A stretch of DNA of 64,000 nt from DATCMA01 sp036563645 (lineage in GTDB: Bacteria; Actinomycetota; Actinomycetes; Mycobacteriales; Micromonosporaceae), in contig DATCMA010000058.1 of assembly GCA_036563645.1 (NCBI GenBank), forward strand, positions 62,001 to 126,000, written 5' to 3'. The notes below the pieces were generated by a model. The model did not search any database. It saw only the letters and a program-made list of their open reading frames with translations, and had not been told where the DNA came from. Of this stretch, positions 43,515 through 52,001 are shown in pieces (the first letter of the stretch is position 1; each line of letters starts with the position of its first letter). The position numbers and the translations under genes are program-made.

Positions 43515-45142
43515 GGCGCCTCCGCCGCGCCGACCAACCGCACCGCCTCGACGACGCGCTGCGGCGCGATCCCCGACAGACATGGGTGACCCGCCACCGG
43601 GCAGGTGACGGCGCGGGTGTGCCGGCAGGGCGCGACGGGATCCCCCAATCGCACCCACGGCACCCGATACGGCCCCCACTGTCCAAACGAGACAGTAGGG
43701 GCGAACAGGCTGATCACCGGCGTGCCGACGGCGGCCGCCAAGTGGGCCGGCCCGGTGTTGCCGACCACCACCGCCGCGGCCCGCGCGAGCACCGCCGCGA
43801 GCCCAGCGAGCGAGGTCATGCCCCCGAGGTCCACGGCCACCCGACCGGCTACCCGCGCGGTGAGCTCCCGCTCGTTCGGACCTCCGGTGACTACGACCCG
43901 GTGCCCGGCCGCCACCAGGGCTTCGACGATCTCCGCGCAGCGCTCCGGCGGACAGGCCCGCGACGCCACGGAAGTGCCCGGGTGGACGACGACGTAGCCC
44001 GGCGGGAGGTCCGCGACAGCGCGCGGGACGTCCAGGGGGCGCACCCGCAGCGCGGGATCGTCCTCGGGCGGCAGCGGGAATCCGGCGGCCGCCGCCAGGG
44101 ACAACGCCCGCTCCGTCTCCGGGATGCCGAGCGGTACCCGATGCCGGATGTCCAGCAGCGACCCCGGATAGTCGTCACTGATCGCCGCGATCCTCGGCAC
44201 CCCCGCCATCCGCAGCAGCAGCGCCAGCGGCAGCGGCGACTGGTGGAACGAGGTGAACACGATCGCCTCGTCCGCCTCGACGGCCGCCAGGCGCCGCACC
44301 AGCCGCTCGGCCTCGTCCCGGTCGAACGGCGGCGGCTCAGGATCAATCCACGGCAGCCGCCACTCGATGAGCTCGTCCACCCCCGGCAACAACTCGGCCG
44401 CGGCCCGCCCGCGAGGGCCGCAGAGCATCACCACCCGGTCCGCGCCCGCCGCCACGGCGCGAATCGCGGGCCCGGTAAGCAACACATCGCCGGCGGAGTC
44501 CGTCCGCGCCACCAGGACGCACCGCTGGTGGCGAGGCGTGCCGGCGCCGGTGACCAACCGGTGACGCCGCAGGATCAGGTGGACCGCGCCCGCCACGTCC
44601 CCGGCCACCGCCGGCGCGGCCGCGATCTCCTCAGGCCGGGTCACCGCGGTGGGAACGAGAATTCCCGCCGCCCCGGCCGCCCCGGCGGCGGTCATGTCCC
44701 GTCCGACATCGCCGACCACCACACATCGCCGCGGCGTCGTGCCGAGCGCCGCCGCGGCCGCGTACACGAGACCGGGCGCCGGTTTGCGGCAGCGGCAGCC
44801 GTCACCGTCGTCGTGCGGGCACACCTGCCACGTATCGAACGGGCCGAGCAGCTCCTCGACCCGGGCGTTGACCCGGGCGACGTCGTCGAGGGTGAGAAGG
44901 CCGCGCGCCACGCCCGACTGGTTCGTCACCACACCGAGGCGCAGCCCCGCGGACCGGAGTCGGTCGAGCGCCTCCCGCGCCCCCGGCATCGGACGGACCC
45001 GATCGGGATCGCCGTTGAACGGCACGTCCTCGATGAGCGTGCCGTCCCGATCGAAGAGCACGGCGTCGAAGAGAGGCCCGCCTCGACCGCTCCACGTGTT
45101 TCGCACGGCCGGCGTATTCCCGGGACATGAGGGAGTAAACAT
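43511..45142 (-). CDS. Fusion of GmhB-type phosphatase and GT9 heptosyltransferase
   Basis: About 543 aa. The HAD domain (residues 20-190) has DAVLFDRDGTLIEDVPFNGD, the GmhB zinc loop CPHDDGDGCRCRKPAPG and VVGDVGRDMTAAG: it should remove the 7-phosphate... phosphate of heptose 1,7-bisphosphate. The GT9 domain (about 210-543) has VARTDSAGDVLLTGPAIRA, VVHPGTSVASRACPPERCAE and VGNTGPAHLAAAVGTPVISL. The fusion links donor synthesis to transfer. ATG at 45142 is used; a GTG just before the HAD core is an alternative. First gene of the operon; divergent from the SRPBCC gene. Confidence 0.9.
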   Translation of the reverse strand: MFTPSCPGNTPAVRNTWSGRGGPLFDAVLFDRDGTLIEDVPFNGDPDRVRPMPGAREALDRLRSAGLRLGVVTNQSGVARGLLTLDDVARVNARVEELLGPFDTWQVCPHDDGDGCRCRKPAPGLVYAAAAALGTTPRRCVVVGDVGRDMTAAGAAGAAGILVPTAVTRPEEIAAAPAVAGDVAGAVHLILRRHRLVTGAGTPRHQRCVLVARTDSAGDVLLTGPAIRAVAAGADRVVMLCGPRGRAAAELLPGVDELIEWRLPWIDPEPPPFDRDEAERLVRRLAAVEADEAIVFTSFHQSPLPLALLLRMAGVPRIAAISDDYPGSLLDIRHRVPLGIPETERALSLAAAAGFPLPPEDDPALRVRPLDVPRAVADLPPGYVVVHPGTSVASRACPPERCAEIVEALVAAGHRVVVTGGPNERELTARVAGRVAVDLGGMTSLAGLAAVLARAAAVVVGNTGPAHLAAAVGTPVISLFAPTVSFGQWGPYRVPWVRLGDPVAPCRHTRAVTCPVAGHPCLSGIAPQRVVEAVRLVGAAEAP

Positions 45143-45185
45143 CACCGACGCGTTAGCGCCGGCTCGTGCGGGGTACCGGCACAAG

Positions 45186-45680
45186 GTGCCAGTAGTCGAA
45201 CGGGTTATCCCAGTTCCGCCTGGGCAGGTGTTCGCGATCCTGCGCGATGGTTGGAGCTACTCCGATTGGGTCGTGGGCACCCAGCACATCCGCGACGTCG
45301 ACGACGATTGGCCGCGACCGGGGGCGAGTCTCTACCACACCCTCGGCCCGTGGCCCTTCATCGCCATCAAGGGCCGGTCCATGGTCCTCACATGCGACGA
45401 GCCGTACGAGCTGAGCTTGCGGGCCGGGCTGTGGCCAGCCGGAGAAGCGCACGTGACCTTCAAACTCACGCCGCTCGAGGATGGCTCGACCCGGGTGACG
45501 TTCAGCGAGGAGTTCTCCGCTGGTCCACTGCTGACCATGCGCAACCGACTCAACGACCTCATCTTGAGTTGGCGCAACCGCGAGGCGCTGCGGCGGCTCG
45601 CTGACTTGGCGGTCAACCGGGGGTCAACTACCAGCGCCGGTGAGGCGCCCCGGCGAGAGCCGGCCCGCTCTCACTGGTAG
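45186..45680 (+). CDS. SRPBCC (START-like) family protein
   Basis: 164 aa. VPVVERVIPVPPGQVFAILR, WVVGTQHIRDVDDDWPRPGA and FKLTPLEDGSTRVTFSEEFS form the usual helix-grip pattern of polyketide cyclase-like/lipid-binding proteins. Substrate unknown. GTG at 45186 is the first start compatible with the fold. It ends 10 bp inside the convergent FAD enzyme gene. The homologous pairing of SRPBCC and FAD oxidoreductase genes is common in actinomycetes. Confidence 0.82.
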   Translation: MPVVERVIPVPPGQVFAILRDGWSYSDWVVGTQHIRDVDDDWPRPGASLYHTLGPWPFIAIKGRSMVLTCDEPYELSLRAGLWPAGEAHVTFKLTPLEDGSTRVTFSEEFSAGPLLTMRNRLNDLILSWRNREALRRLADLAVNRGSTTSAGEAPRREPARSHW

Positions 45681-47251
45681 ATACTCCGCTGCGCCCGGCT
45701 CATCGCCGCTTGGTAGAGACGACCGCTGACCGCCCGGTCCCGGGCCAGCGCGGCGCGTGCCGCGTTCGCCCCCGGTCCCCCATGCACTCCGCCGCCAGGA
45801 TGCGCCGAGGCACTGGCCAAGAACAGGCGGTCGACGGGGGTGTCCGCTCGACCGAGACCCGGCACTGGTCGGAAGAAGAGCTGCTGGTATGGCGCGACGG
45901 TGCCGCCCCCGAGCGCACCGCCGACCAAGCTCGGATTCGCGCGCTCGAGGTCCGCCGGGCCGGCGACGTATCGACCAAGGATCAAGGAGCGGAAGCCCGG
46001 AGCGTGCTCCTCCAGCACCTCCTCGACGCGCTCCACCTGGGCGGCGACGTCCTCCGCGGACCAGTGCGGCCGGTGCGGCAAGTGGGTGTACGCCCACAGC
46101 GACTCGGTGCCGGCCGGTGAGCGCGAGGGATCGGCGGTCGTCATCTGCCCCACCAGCAGGAACGGCTTGAGGGGAATCTCGTCGCGGTCGAGGGCCCGGG
46201 CGTACTGGCTCAATCCATCGAGATCCCCACCCACGTGCACGGTGCCCGCGCCGGCCACCTCGGGATTGCGCCACGGCATCGGGCCGGACAACGCCCAATC
46301 GACCTTGACCGTCGCGCCGTCCCACCGGAAGTTCGCGAGGTCCGCCACGAGCCGCGGCGGGAGCCAGCGCGGACCCACGAGATCCCGGTAGAGGACGGGC
46401 GCGGGGACGTCGGCGAGGACCGCGCGCCGAGCCCGCCACAGGCGGCCGTCCGCCGTGGCCACCCCCACCGCGCGACCGCGGGCGATGAGGACGCGGTCGA
46501 CCCGCGCGCCGGTCACGACCCGTCCACCGCGAGCAGCCAGCCGTGACACGAGCGCGTCGGTCAGCCGCTGGGCGCCACCGGTGGGCACCGGCCACCCGAC
46601 CTCCTGGCCGAGCATGGCCAACAGCCAGCCGTAGACCCCGGAACCGGAGTGCTCCGGGGCCAGGTCCGTGTGCAAGGCGCACCCGGTGAGCAGCAGGCGC
46701 GCGCCCTCCCCAGCGAAGAGTTCCCGCCCGAGGTGGCAGACCGGCAAGAGCAGCCGACGCCCCAGCCGCAGCGATCCGCCGAGACCCAGGGTGCGCAGCA
46801 GGGCGAGCCCGTGGCGGATCGGCGGAAACGGCGTGAAGAACGCGTTGATCAGCTCGGACGACATGCGCCGCCACTCCGCGTACGCCGCCAGCCACCGCTC
46901 CCCGTCCCCGGCGGCGAACCGCTCCACCGACGCCGCGGTGACCTCGGGGTCACGCGACAGCACCACGGCCCGCCCATCGGGCAGCAGATGCGCCAGGACG
47001 AGGGGAGCGTGTCGCCAGTGCAGGCCGTACTCCTCGAGTCGCAGCGCGCGCAGCGCCGGGGAGACCGCCGCCAACGGGTAGAACGAGCTGTAGAGGTCGC
47101 TGAGGAACCCCGGGGCGACGACCTCAGCCGAGCGCACGGCACCGCCCGGTTGGTCGGCGGCTTCGACGACCACCACATCCCACCCTGCGTCGGCGAGCAG
47201 GTTCGCGGCGACCAACCCGTTGGGCCCTGAACCGATCACCACCGCGTCCAT
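45671..47251 (-). CDS. Phytoene-desaturase-like FAD oxidoreductase
   Basis: 526 aa NAD(P)/FAD-dependent enzyme of the CrtI/ amine-oxidase superfamily. The dinucleotide motif is VVIGSGPNGLVAANLLADAG with the following EAADQPGGAVRS; a C-terminal block FLASASAHPGGGVHGGPGAN closes the FAD site. The carotenoid genes crtB and crtE are absent, so the substrate need not be phytoene. ATG at 47251, with a GTG three codons upstream as an alternative. It is divergent from the aldehyde dehydrogenase gene (103 bp between). Confidence 0.9.
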   Translation of the reverse strand: MDAVVIGSGPNGLVAANLLADAGWDVVVVEAADQPGGAVRSAEVVAPGFLSDLYSSFYPLAAVSPALRALRLEEYGLHWRHAPLVLAHLLPDGRAVVLSRDPEVTAASVERFAAGDGERWLAAYAEWRRMSSELINAFFTPFPPIRHGLALLRTLGLGGSLRLGRRLLLPVCHLGRELFAGEGARLLLTGCALHTDLAPEHSGSGVYGWLLAMLGQEVGWPVPTGGAQRLTDALVSRLAARGGRVVTGARVDRVLIARGRAVGVATADGRLWRARRAVLADVPAPVLYRDLVGPRWLPPRLVADLANFRWDGATVKVDWALSGPMPWRNPEVAGAGTVHVGGDLDGLSQYARALDRDEIPLKPFLLVGQMTTADPSRSPAGTESLWAYTHLPHRPHWSAEDVAAQVERVEEVLEEHAPGFRSLILGRYVAGPADLERANPSLVGGALGGGTVAPYQQLFFRPVPGLGRADTPVDRLFLASASAHPGGGVHGGPGANAARAALARDRAVSGRLYQAAMSRAQRSIYQ

Positions 47252-47354
47252 GCCGTCCACCCCGGCGATTCTTCCCTCCCGACCGAGGAGCAGTCCTGCG
47301 CCCGTGCAGGACACGGTGCGTTTGGCCGATGGGGCCGTGGGGCATGCACGCCCC

Positions 47355-48791
47355 ATGTACGAGGTCGAACAGCTCATCGGGGGGCATTGGGGGGCAGGCG
47401 GCGACGGCCGGCTCACCGTCCTCGACCCCGCCGACGACACTCCGGTCAGCACCGTGCCGATCGCCACGCCGGTCGAGGTCGACACGGCGGTCATGACGGC
47501 GCGCAAGGCCGCCACGGATTGGGCACGCACGCCGGCCGCGGAACGAGGAGCCGCCCTCCACCACGCTGCCGAGGCCGTGGCGGCGGCCATCGACCGCCTC
47601 GCCGAGGCGCAGACCGCCGAGATGGGACGGCCCATTCGGGAGGCGCGCGCGGGGGTGGCCGCGGGGGTGGCCACCCTACGGCAGTACGCGGAGCTCGGCC
47701 CGGTCCACCGCGGCAAGACCCTGGCGGGCGCGCACCACGCCACCGACCTCATGACGTACGAGCCCCGCGGCGTCGTCGCGGTGATCACACCGTGGAACGA
47801 CCCGGTGGCGGTCTCCTGCGGACTGCTCGGCGCCGCGCTGGTCACCGGCAACACCGTGGTGTATAAGCCCAGCGAACGCGCCCCAGCCACCGGCTGGCTG
47901 CTCACGCGGATCCTCGCCGAGCACCTCCCGGACGGGGTGCTGTCGATGGTGACCGGGGACGGAACGGTGGGCGCGGCGCTCGCGGGACACGACGTGGACG
48001 TGGTCGCCCACGTCGGCGCCACCGCCACGGGCCGGGCGATCGCCGCGACGTGCGTGCGCACCGGCGCCAAAGCGCTGCTGGAGAACGGAGGAAGTGACCC
48101 GCTCATCGTCGACGACGGGGTCGACCCGGAGTGGGCCGCGCAGCAGGCCGCCCAGGGGGCCTTCGCGAACGCCGGGCAGTTGTGCGTCGCCGTGGAGCGG
48201 ATCTACGTTCACCGCGCGATCGCCGACGCGTTCCTCGACGCGCTGGTGCGGCGCGCGACACGCCTGCGGGTAGGGCCCGGCCGCGATCCCGCGACCGACC
48301 TCGGACCGCTGGTCGACCGGCGACACCGCGACGAGGTGCACGCGCAGGTCACCGACGCGGTGACCCGGGGTGCCCGGTTGCTCTGTGGCGGCGTGATCCC
48401 CAGCGGACCCGGGGCCTTCTACCCGCCCACGGTGCTCGTCGACTGCACCGACGACATGCCCGTCATGCGGGAGGAGACGTTTGGCCCGGTCGCACCGGTG
48501 ATGGTGGTCGACTCCTTCGACGAGGCGTTGGTGCGTGCCTGTCGCTCCCCGTATGGATTGGCGGCGACCGTTCTCACCCCGTCGATGAGCCACGCGCAGC
48601 GTGCCTGGCGGGAGCTCCCGGTCGGAACCGTCAAGATCAACGCGGTCTTCGGCGGTGCTCCGGGCGGTGCCGCGCACCCGCGCCGCGGCAGCGGCCAAGG
48701 CTTTGGCTACGGCCCCGATCTCTTAGACGAGATGACGTTCACCAAAGTCGTCCACATTGAGCCGCCAAGTGGTGCGCGTGGACACTGGTAG
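47355..48791 (+). CDS. NAD(P)-dependent aldehyde dehydrogenase
   Basis: 478 aa. VITPWNDPVAVSCGLLGAAL, KPSERAPAT, the general-base Glu in LLENGGSDPLIV and the catalytic Cys in GAFANAGQLCVAVER are intact, as is the end block GFGYGPDLLDEMTFTK. The subgroup (betaine/benzaldehyde/succinate type) cannot be told. ATG at 47355 is used; GTG at 47334 or so, behind GATGGGG, is possible. Shares a 103-bp divergent promoter region with the FAD oxidase and may act on its product. Confidence 0.93.
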   Translation: MYEVEQLIGGHWGAGGDGRLTVLDPADDTPVSTVPIATPVEVDTAVMTARKAATDWARTPAAERGAALHHAAEAVAAAIDRLAEAQTAEMGRPIREARAGVAAGVATLRQYAELGPVHRGKTLAGAHHATDLMTYEPRGVVAVITPWNDPVAVSCGLLGAALVTGNTVVYKPSERAPATGWLLTRILAEHLPDGVLSMVTGDGTVGAALAGHDVDVVAHVGATATGRAIAATCVRTGAKALLENGGSDPLIVDDGVDPEWAAQQAAQGAFANAGQLCVAVERIYVHRAIADAFLDALVRRATRLRVGPGRDPATDLGPLVDRRHRDEVHAQVTDAVTRGARLLCGGVIPSGPGAFYPPTVLVDCTDDMPVMREETFGPVAPVMVVDSFDEALVRACRSPYGLAATVLTPSMSHAQRAWRELPVGTVKINAVFGGAPGGAAHPRRGSGQGFGYGPDLLDEMTFTKVVHIEPPSGARGHW

Positions 48792-48811
48792 CCCGTTCCA
48801 CCGCGGCGCGC

Positions 48812-49255
48812 CTACCGCTCCCCGCGCTTCTCGCGCTCCCGGGCCGCGGCGGTCGCCTTCCGATTCGCCTTACCGATCGCCTGGACCAGCTCGTCCTTGC
48901 TCATCGTGGTCCGCCGGGGAATGTTGAGCCGCGCCGCGATGTCCTCGAGGTGCTGGCGGGGCGCGTTCGCGTCCACACCGCCGGCCGTCGCTTGCCGCGC
49001 CGCGGTGGCCCCCTGCGCCGCCTGCGGATCACTTGGCCCTTTGCGGTCTTTGGGCTCCCAATGGTCGCCGACCTTTTCGAACGAGTGCTTCAGCGCCGCG
49101 TACGCCGTGCGGTGCGCCCGCTCTCCCTCGCCGTACGTCTCGACCGCGGAGTCGTGGGTCTTCTTCCACGTCCGCTGTGCCTTGTCGCTGGAGCGTCGCA
49201 CCGTGCTCGGCAGGTCATCGGGTTCCGGCACGGCCCTCTCGTCCGGCTTCGGCAT
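48812..49255 (-). CDS. ChaB-domain protein with Rho-N/SAP-like C-terminus
   Basis: 147 aa. Residues 10-70 fit ChaB: LPSTVRRSSDKAQRTWKKTH and YAALKHSFEKVGDHW. Residues 105-145 form a SAP/Rho_N-like helix pair, RQHLEDIAARLNIPRRTTMS. ChaB is linked by name to cation transport but its function is unclear; the C-terminal motif suggests nucleic-acid binding. ATG at 49255 with AGGAGG upstream. Convergent with the aldehyde dehydrogenase, 20 bp apart. Confidence 0.85.
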   Translation of the reverse strand: MPKPDERAVPEPDDLPSTVRRSSDKAQRTWKKTHDSAVETYGEGERAHRTAYAALKHSFEKVGDHWEPKDRKGPSDPQAAQGATAARQATAGGVDANAPRQHLEDIAARLNIPRRTTMSKDELVQAIGKANRKATAAAREREKRGER

Positions 49256-49443
49256 GGCCGCCTCCTCCCTCGGGCTCCTGCCCTCACGGTGCCCGGCGAG
49301 CCGACCGAGCAAACGGCACAGGCCCTCGGCGCGCGGCAGCGCCGGCTCACGCGCTCCCTGGTGACCGCGCGGCCCCGGCGGCGTGTGGCCACGGGTGGCC
49401 CAGGGCCGGTTTGCCGGAGGGGCCCGAGGGTAGCGAAACAGGC

Positions 49444-49854
49444 ATGGAACGGGGCAACAGCAAACACGCTCCACGCGTGGACGAAGCGTTTCTGCGGGAA
49501 GTGGAGAGCACCGTCCACGGCACCGCCGGGAGCCGCGTCGAGGAGTGGTACGAGGCGGAGCCGTCCGGTGAGGACCAACCCGGCACGACCGCCATCACCC
49601 CGCCGGGACACCGCACCGGCTCTCCTCAGGGAATGACCAGTGAGGACGTCGAGCAACGCAGCCGCCTGGGGCGTTACATCAGCCTGTCCGCGCTCCCTGG
49701 CGATCGCACGGTGCTGCGCCGCAACGCCGAGGAGAACGAAGCCCCGGACGACATTCTGGCTCAATTGGACCAGCTTCCCGAGAACACCACCTTCGAGACG
49801 GTGTCGCAGATCTGGGCGGCGCTGGGGCACGCGAACGAGACACAGCGGTGGTAG
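49444..49854 (+). CDS. DUF2795-domain protein
   Basis: 136 aa, acidic. The C-terminal half (residues 72-136), RSRLGRYISLSALPGDRTVL and PDDILAQLDQLPENTTFETV, fits DUF2795, a small helical domain widespread in actinobacteria. The N-terminal half is polar and disordered. ATG at 49444 is the first sensible start; the open frame to 49033 runs antisense to the ChaB gene. Likely co-transcribed with the next gene. Confidence 0.8.
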   Translation: MERGNSKHAPRVDEAFLREVESTVHGTAGSRVEEWYEAEPSGEDQPGTTAITPPGHRTGSPQGMTSEDVEQRSRLGRYISLSALPGDRTVLRRNAEENEAPDDILAQLDQLPENTTFETVSQIWAALGHANETQRW

Positions 49855-49920
49855 AGGCATCCGCTTTGGCCCCGAACGGGCACGTCGCCCTTCCAGAAAG
49901 GGCCAGAAAGGGGATTCGAG

Positions 49921-50400
49921 ATGACAACGACCATCAGTGCCCAGATTCACGTGTCGGTGCCGGTGCGAGTCGCCTACAACCAGTGGACGCAGTTCGAGGA
50001 GTTCCCCCAGTTCATGGAGGGTGTCGCTGAGGTGCGCAGGCTGTCGGACACGCTCACCCACTGGACGACCGGTATCGGTGGGCTGACGCGGGAGTTCGAC
50101 GCGGAAATCGTCGAAATGGTCCCCGACAAGCGCGTGGCCTGGGCGGCAAAGGGCGGTGTCAACCAGAAAGGGCGAGTGACGTTTGACCCTCTGGACGACC
50201 ACACCACACGGGTGACCGCCGAAATTGAATACGAACCGTCCGGCTTCGCCGAGCTTGCCGGATCCAAGCTCGGCCTCATCGAGCACCGCGTGAAGGGCGA
50301 TCTGAAGCGGTTCAAGCGCTTCATTGAAAACCGCGACAAGAGCCGGGAGAACCGGTTGTCCGGCGCGGGTCCGCACCAGCACACGCACGAGCACATCTGA
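49921..50400 (+). CDS. SRPBCC (CoxG/cyclase-like) family protein
   Basis: 159 aa. ISAQIHVSVPVRVAYNQWTQ, FEEFPQFMEGVAEVRRLSD and VTAEIEYEPSGFAELAG form the helix-grip fold; a His-rich tail (HQHTHEHI) ends the protein and could bind metal. ATG at 49921 follows AAAGGGGA. Proteins of this type next to DUF2795 and ChaB genes are seen in stress-related actinobacterial clusters; function unknown. Confidence 0.88.
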   Translation: MTTTISAQIHVSVPVRVAYNQWTQFEEFPQFMEGVAEVRRLSDTLTHWTTGIGGLTREFDAEIVEMVPDKRVAWAAKGGVNQKGRVTFDPLDDHTTRVTAEIEYEPSGFAELAGSKLGLIEHRVKGDLKRFKRFIENRDKSRENRLSGAGPHQHTHEHI

Positions 50401-50405
50401 CGTCC

Positions 50406-50432
50406 GTCAGGGGTCCGGCTCGGGCCCCTGAC
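50406..50432 (+). terminator. Hairpin terminator after SRPBCC gene
   Basis: 8-bp stem GTCAGGGG/CCCCTGAC enclosing a further CCG/CGG stem after one mismatch; begins 5 nt past the stop codon. Confidence 0.65.
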
Positions 50433-50454
50433 ACCATCCGACGCGGGAGACACC

Positions 50455-50709
50455 ATGAGGGACAGCGCAGGCGCGTGGCGCGATGAGCGGCGGCTGCCGC
50501 TGCACGAACTGAACCGAGCCGTGGCGCGATCGACTCCGGATGGTCAGGTTGACGACGTGACCGGTGAGTCCGCCGGCGACGAGCAGACGTTCGGGCATGG
50601 CCCCACGGCGATGCTGCCCGGCGAGATCGACGCGGACCGGGTACCGGACGCGACGGATCCCGAGCGACGTCACCGCCCCTCAACGACCGGCCGTACCGGT
50701 CCACATTGA
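50455..50709 (+). CDS. Hypothetical small polar protein
   Basis: 84 aa, highly charged and probably disordered (VDDVTGESAGDEQTFGHG, GEIDADRVPDATDPERR). ATG at 50455 follows GGGAGACACC. It converges on the MFS gene, ending 6 bp from it. No family recognised; it could be a stress protein related to the neighbours or a chance frame. Confidence 0.45.
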   Translation: MRDSAGAWRDERRLPLHELNRAVARSTPDGQVDDVTGESAGDEQTFGHGPTAMLPGEIDADRVPDATDPERRHRPSTTGRTGPH

Positions 50710-50714
50710 TCGAT

Positions 50715-51899
50715 CTATTCGACGGGGGCGGGCTCGGCGCTGCGGTTGCCGGCAAGACGGGTCGAGACGACGTACAGCGCCCACAACACCAGGGAGAGGA
50801 CGAACAGCAACAGCCCGAGCAATCCGAATCGGTCAGTGATCACCACGCCCATTCCGGAGACCAACAGCGCGCCTCCGAGCGCGGCGGCGCCGACTTGCAT
50901 TCCGATGGCTCGGTCGGCGTGCTCCGCGCCCACCCGCTGCGCCGTGGTCAACGTGAGGAGGGGGAAGACGGGCGCCGCGGTGAACGCGAGCACGACGAGC
51001 CCGACCACCGCCACCGCCGCCGGGGCCGGTATCGCGATGAACAGCGCGCCCACCACCATCCCGACCACGTTCCTCGACAGCACCCGCGCGGCGCCGAACC
51101 GCTCAGCGAACTCTCCCTGGATCAGACGCCCGACGAAGAGGCTGCCCCAGTAGCCGGCGACGCACAGGCCCGCCGCCGTACTGCCCATCCCTCGACCTTC
51201 GGTGAGCAACAGGTACGCCCAGAGCCCTGCGCCGACCTCGATGGCCGTGTAGGTGGCGAAGGTAAAGACCCCCAGCCACACCGCGGGCAGGGTCAACGTC
51301 CGCCACGGCGGTGGTGACACGCCCTTCTCCGCGCGCGGACCGCGACCCCAGGCGGGGACCGAGAGGAGGAACGCGAGCGCGAGGGCGAGCTGGGCGACCG
51401 CGACGATGACATACCCCCAGCGCCAGGCCAGTCCGAGCTCGAGGACGGCGGTCATGGTGAGGGGACCGAGCGCGACCCCGAGCCCGAAGAACGCGTGCAG
51501 CCAGTTCATGTGGCGCGGCCCGAAGGCGCCGGCGGCGTAGGCGTTGAGCGCTGAGTCGATCGCCCCGGAGCCCGCCCCGACCAGCCACCCCAACCCCACG
51601 ATCAGCGCGAGCGCGGGCGACACGGCGTAGCCGATGAGGCTGACCCCCACAAGGGCGGTGCTGGCGGCGAGTAGCCCGCCGACGCCGATCCAGGACAACG
51701 CGAAGCCAGCGGCCACACTGGACATCAGGTAGCCGATGGTGCTCGCGGTCACGATGAGCCCGACGGCCGAGGTCGGCACGGAAAAGTCATCCCGCATCGT
51801 CGGCCACGCCACGCCGAGGAGCCCGTCCGGAAGGCCGAGGCTGATGAAGGCGAAGTACGCCAGGAGGAGCAGACCGAGGCACGGCCGGAGGGTCCCCAT
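50715..51899 (-). CDS. MFS transporter
   Basis: 394 aa with 12 predicted membrane helices. It begins MGTLRPCLGLLLLAYFAFIS; loop 2-3 is weak in the usual MFS motif A, while GAGSGAIDSALNAYAAGAFG and GYWGSLFVGRLIQGEFAERF resemble FucP/Bsc-like sugar-transporter and AraJ-type MFS proteins. Substrate unknown. ATG at 51899 is preferred to upstream in-frame codons; GGGAAAGG lies upstream. Divergent from the HAD phosphatase gene. Confidence 0.88.
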   Translation of the reverse strand: MGTLRPCLGLLLLAYFAFISLGLPDGLLGVAWPTMRDDFSVPTSAVGLIVTASTIGYLMSSVAAGFALSWIGVGGLLAASTALVGVSLIGYAVSPALALIVGLGWLVGAGSGAIDSALNAYAAGAFGPRHMNWLHAFFGLGVALGPLTMTAVLELGLAWRWGYVIVAVAQLALALAFLLSVPAWGRGPRAEKGVSPPPWRTLTLPAVWLGVFTFATYTAIEVGAGLWAYLLLTEGRGMGSTAAGLCVAGYWGSLFVGRLIQGEFAERFGAARVLSRNVVGMVVGALFIAIPAPAAVAVVGLVVLAFTAAPVFPLLTLTTAQRVGAEHADRAIGMQVGAAALGGALLVSGMGVVITDRFGLLGLLLFVLSLVLWALYVVSTRLAGNRSAEPAPVE

Positions 51900-52001
51900 C
51901 GTGCCTTTCCCATCGACGCGGATGACGGTCTCCCCATTCTTGCCGTGAAAGGCCGGCGAACCAAGCGGTGGCGGACCGCCCGCGGTGGGTAAGAGCACGC
52001 C

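Noticed and set aside
42556..43686. Upstream extension of the GT4 frame giving a 782-codon protein
   Set aside because: The extension overlaps another glycosyltransferase; a strong ribosome binding site supports ATG at 42555.
47252..48106. Upstream extension of the FAD enzyme frame
   Set aside because: It runs antisense through the aldehyde dehydrogenase; the FAD-binding motif starts at 47251.
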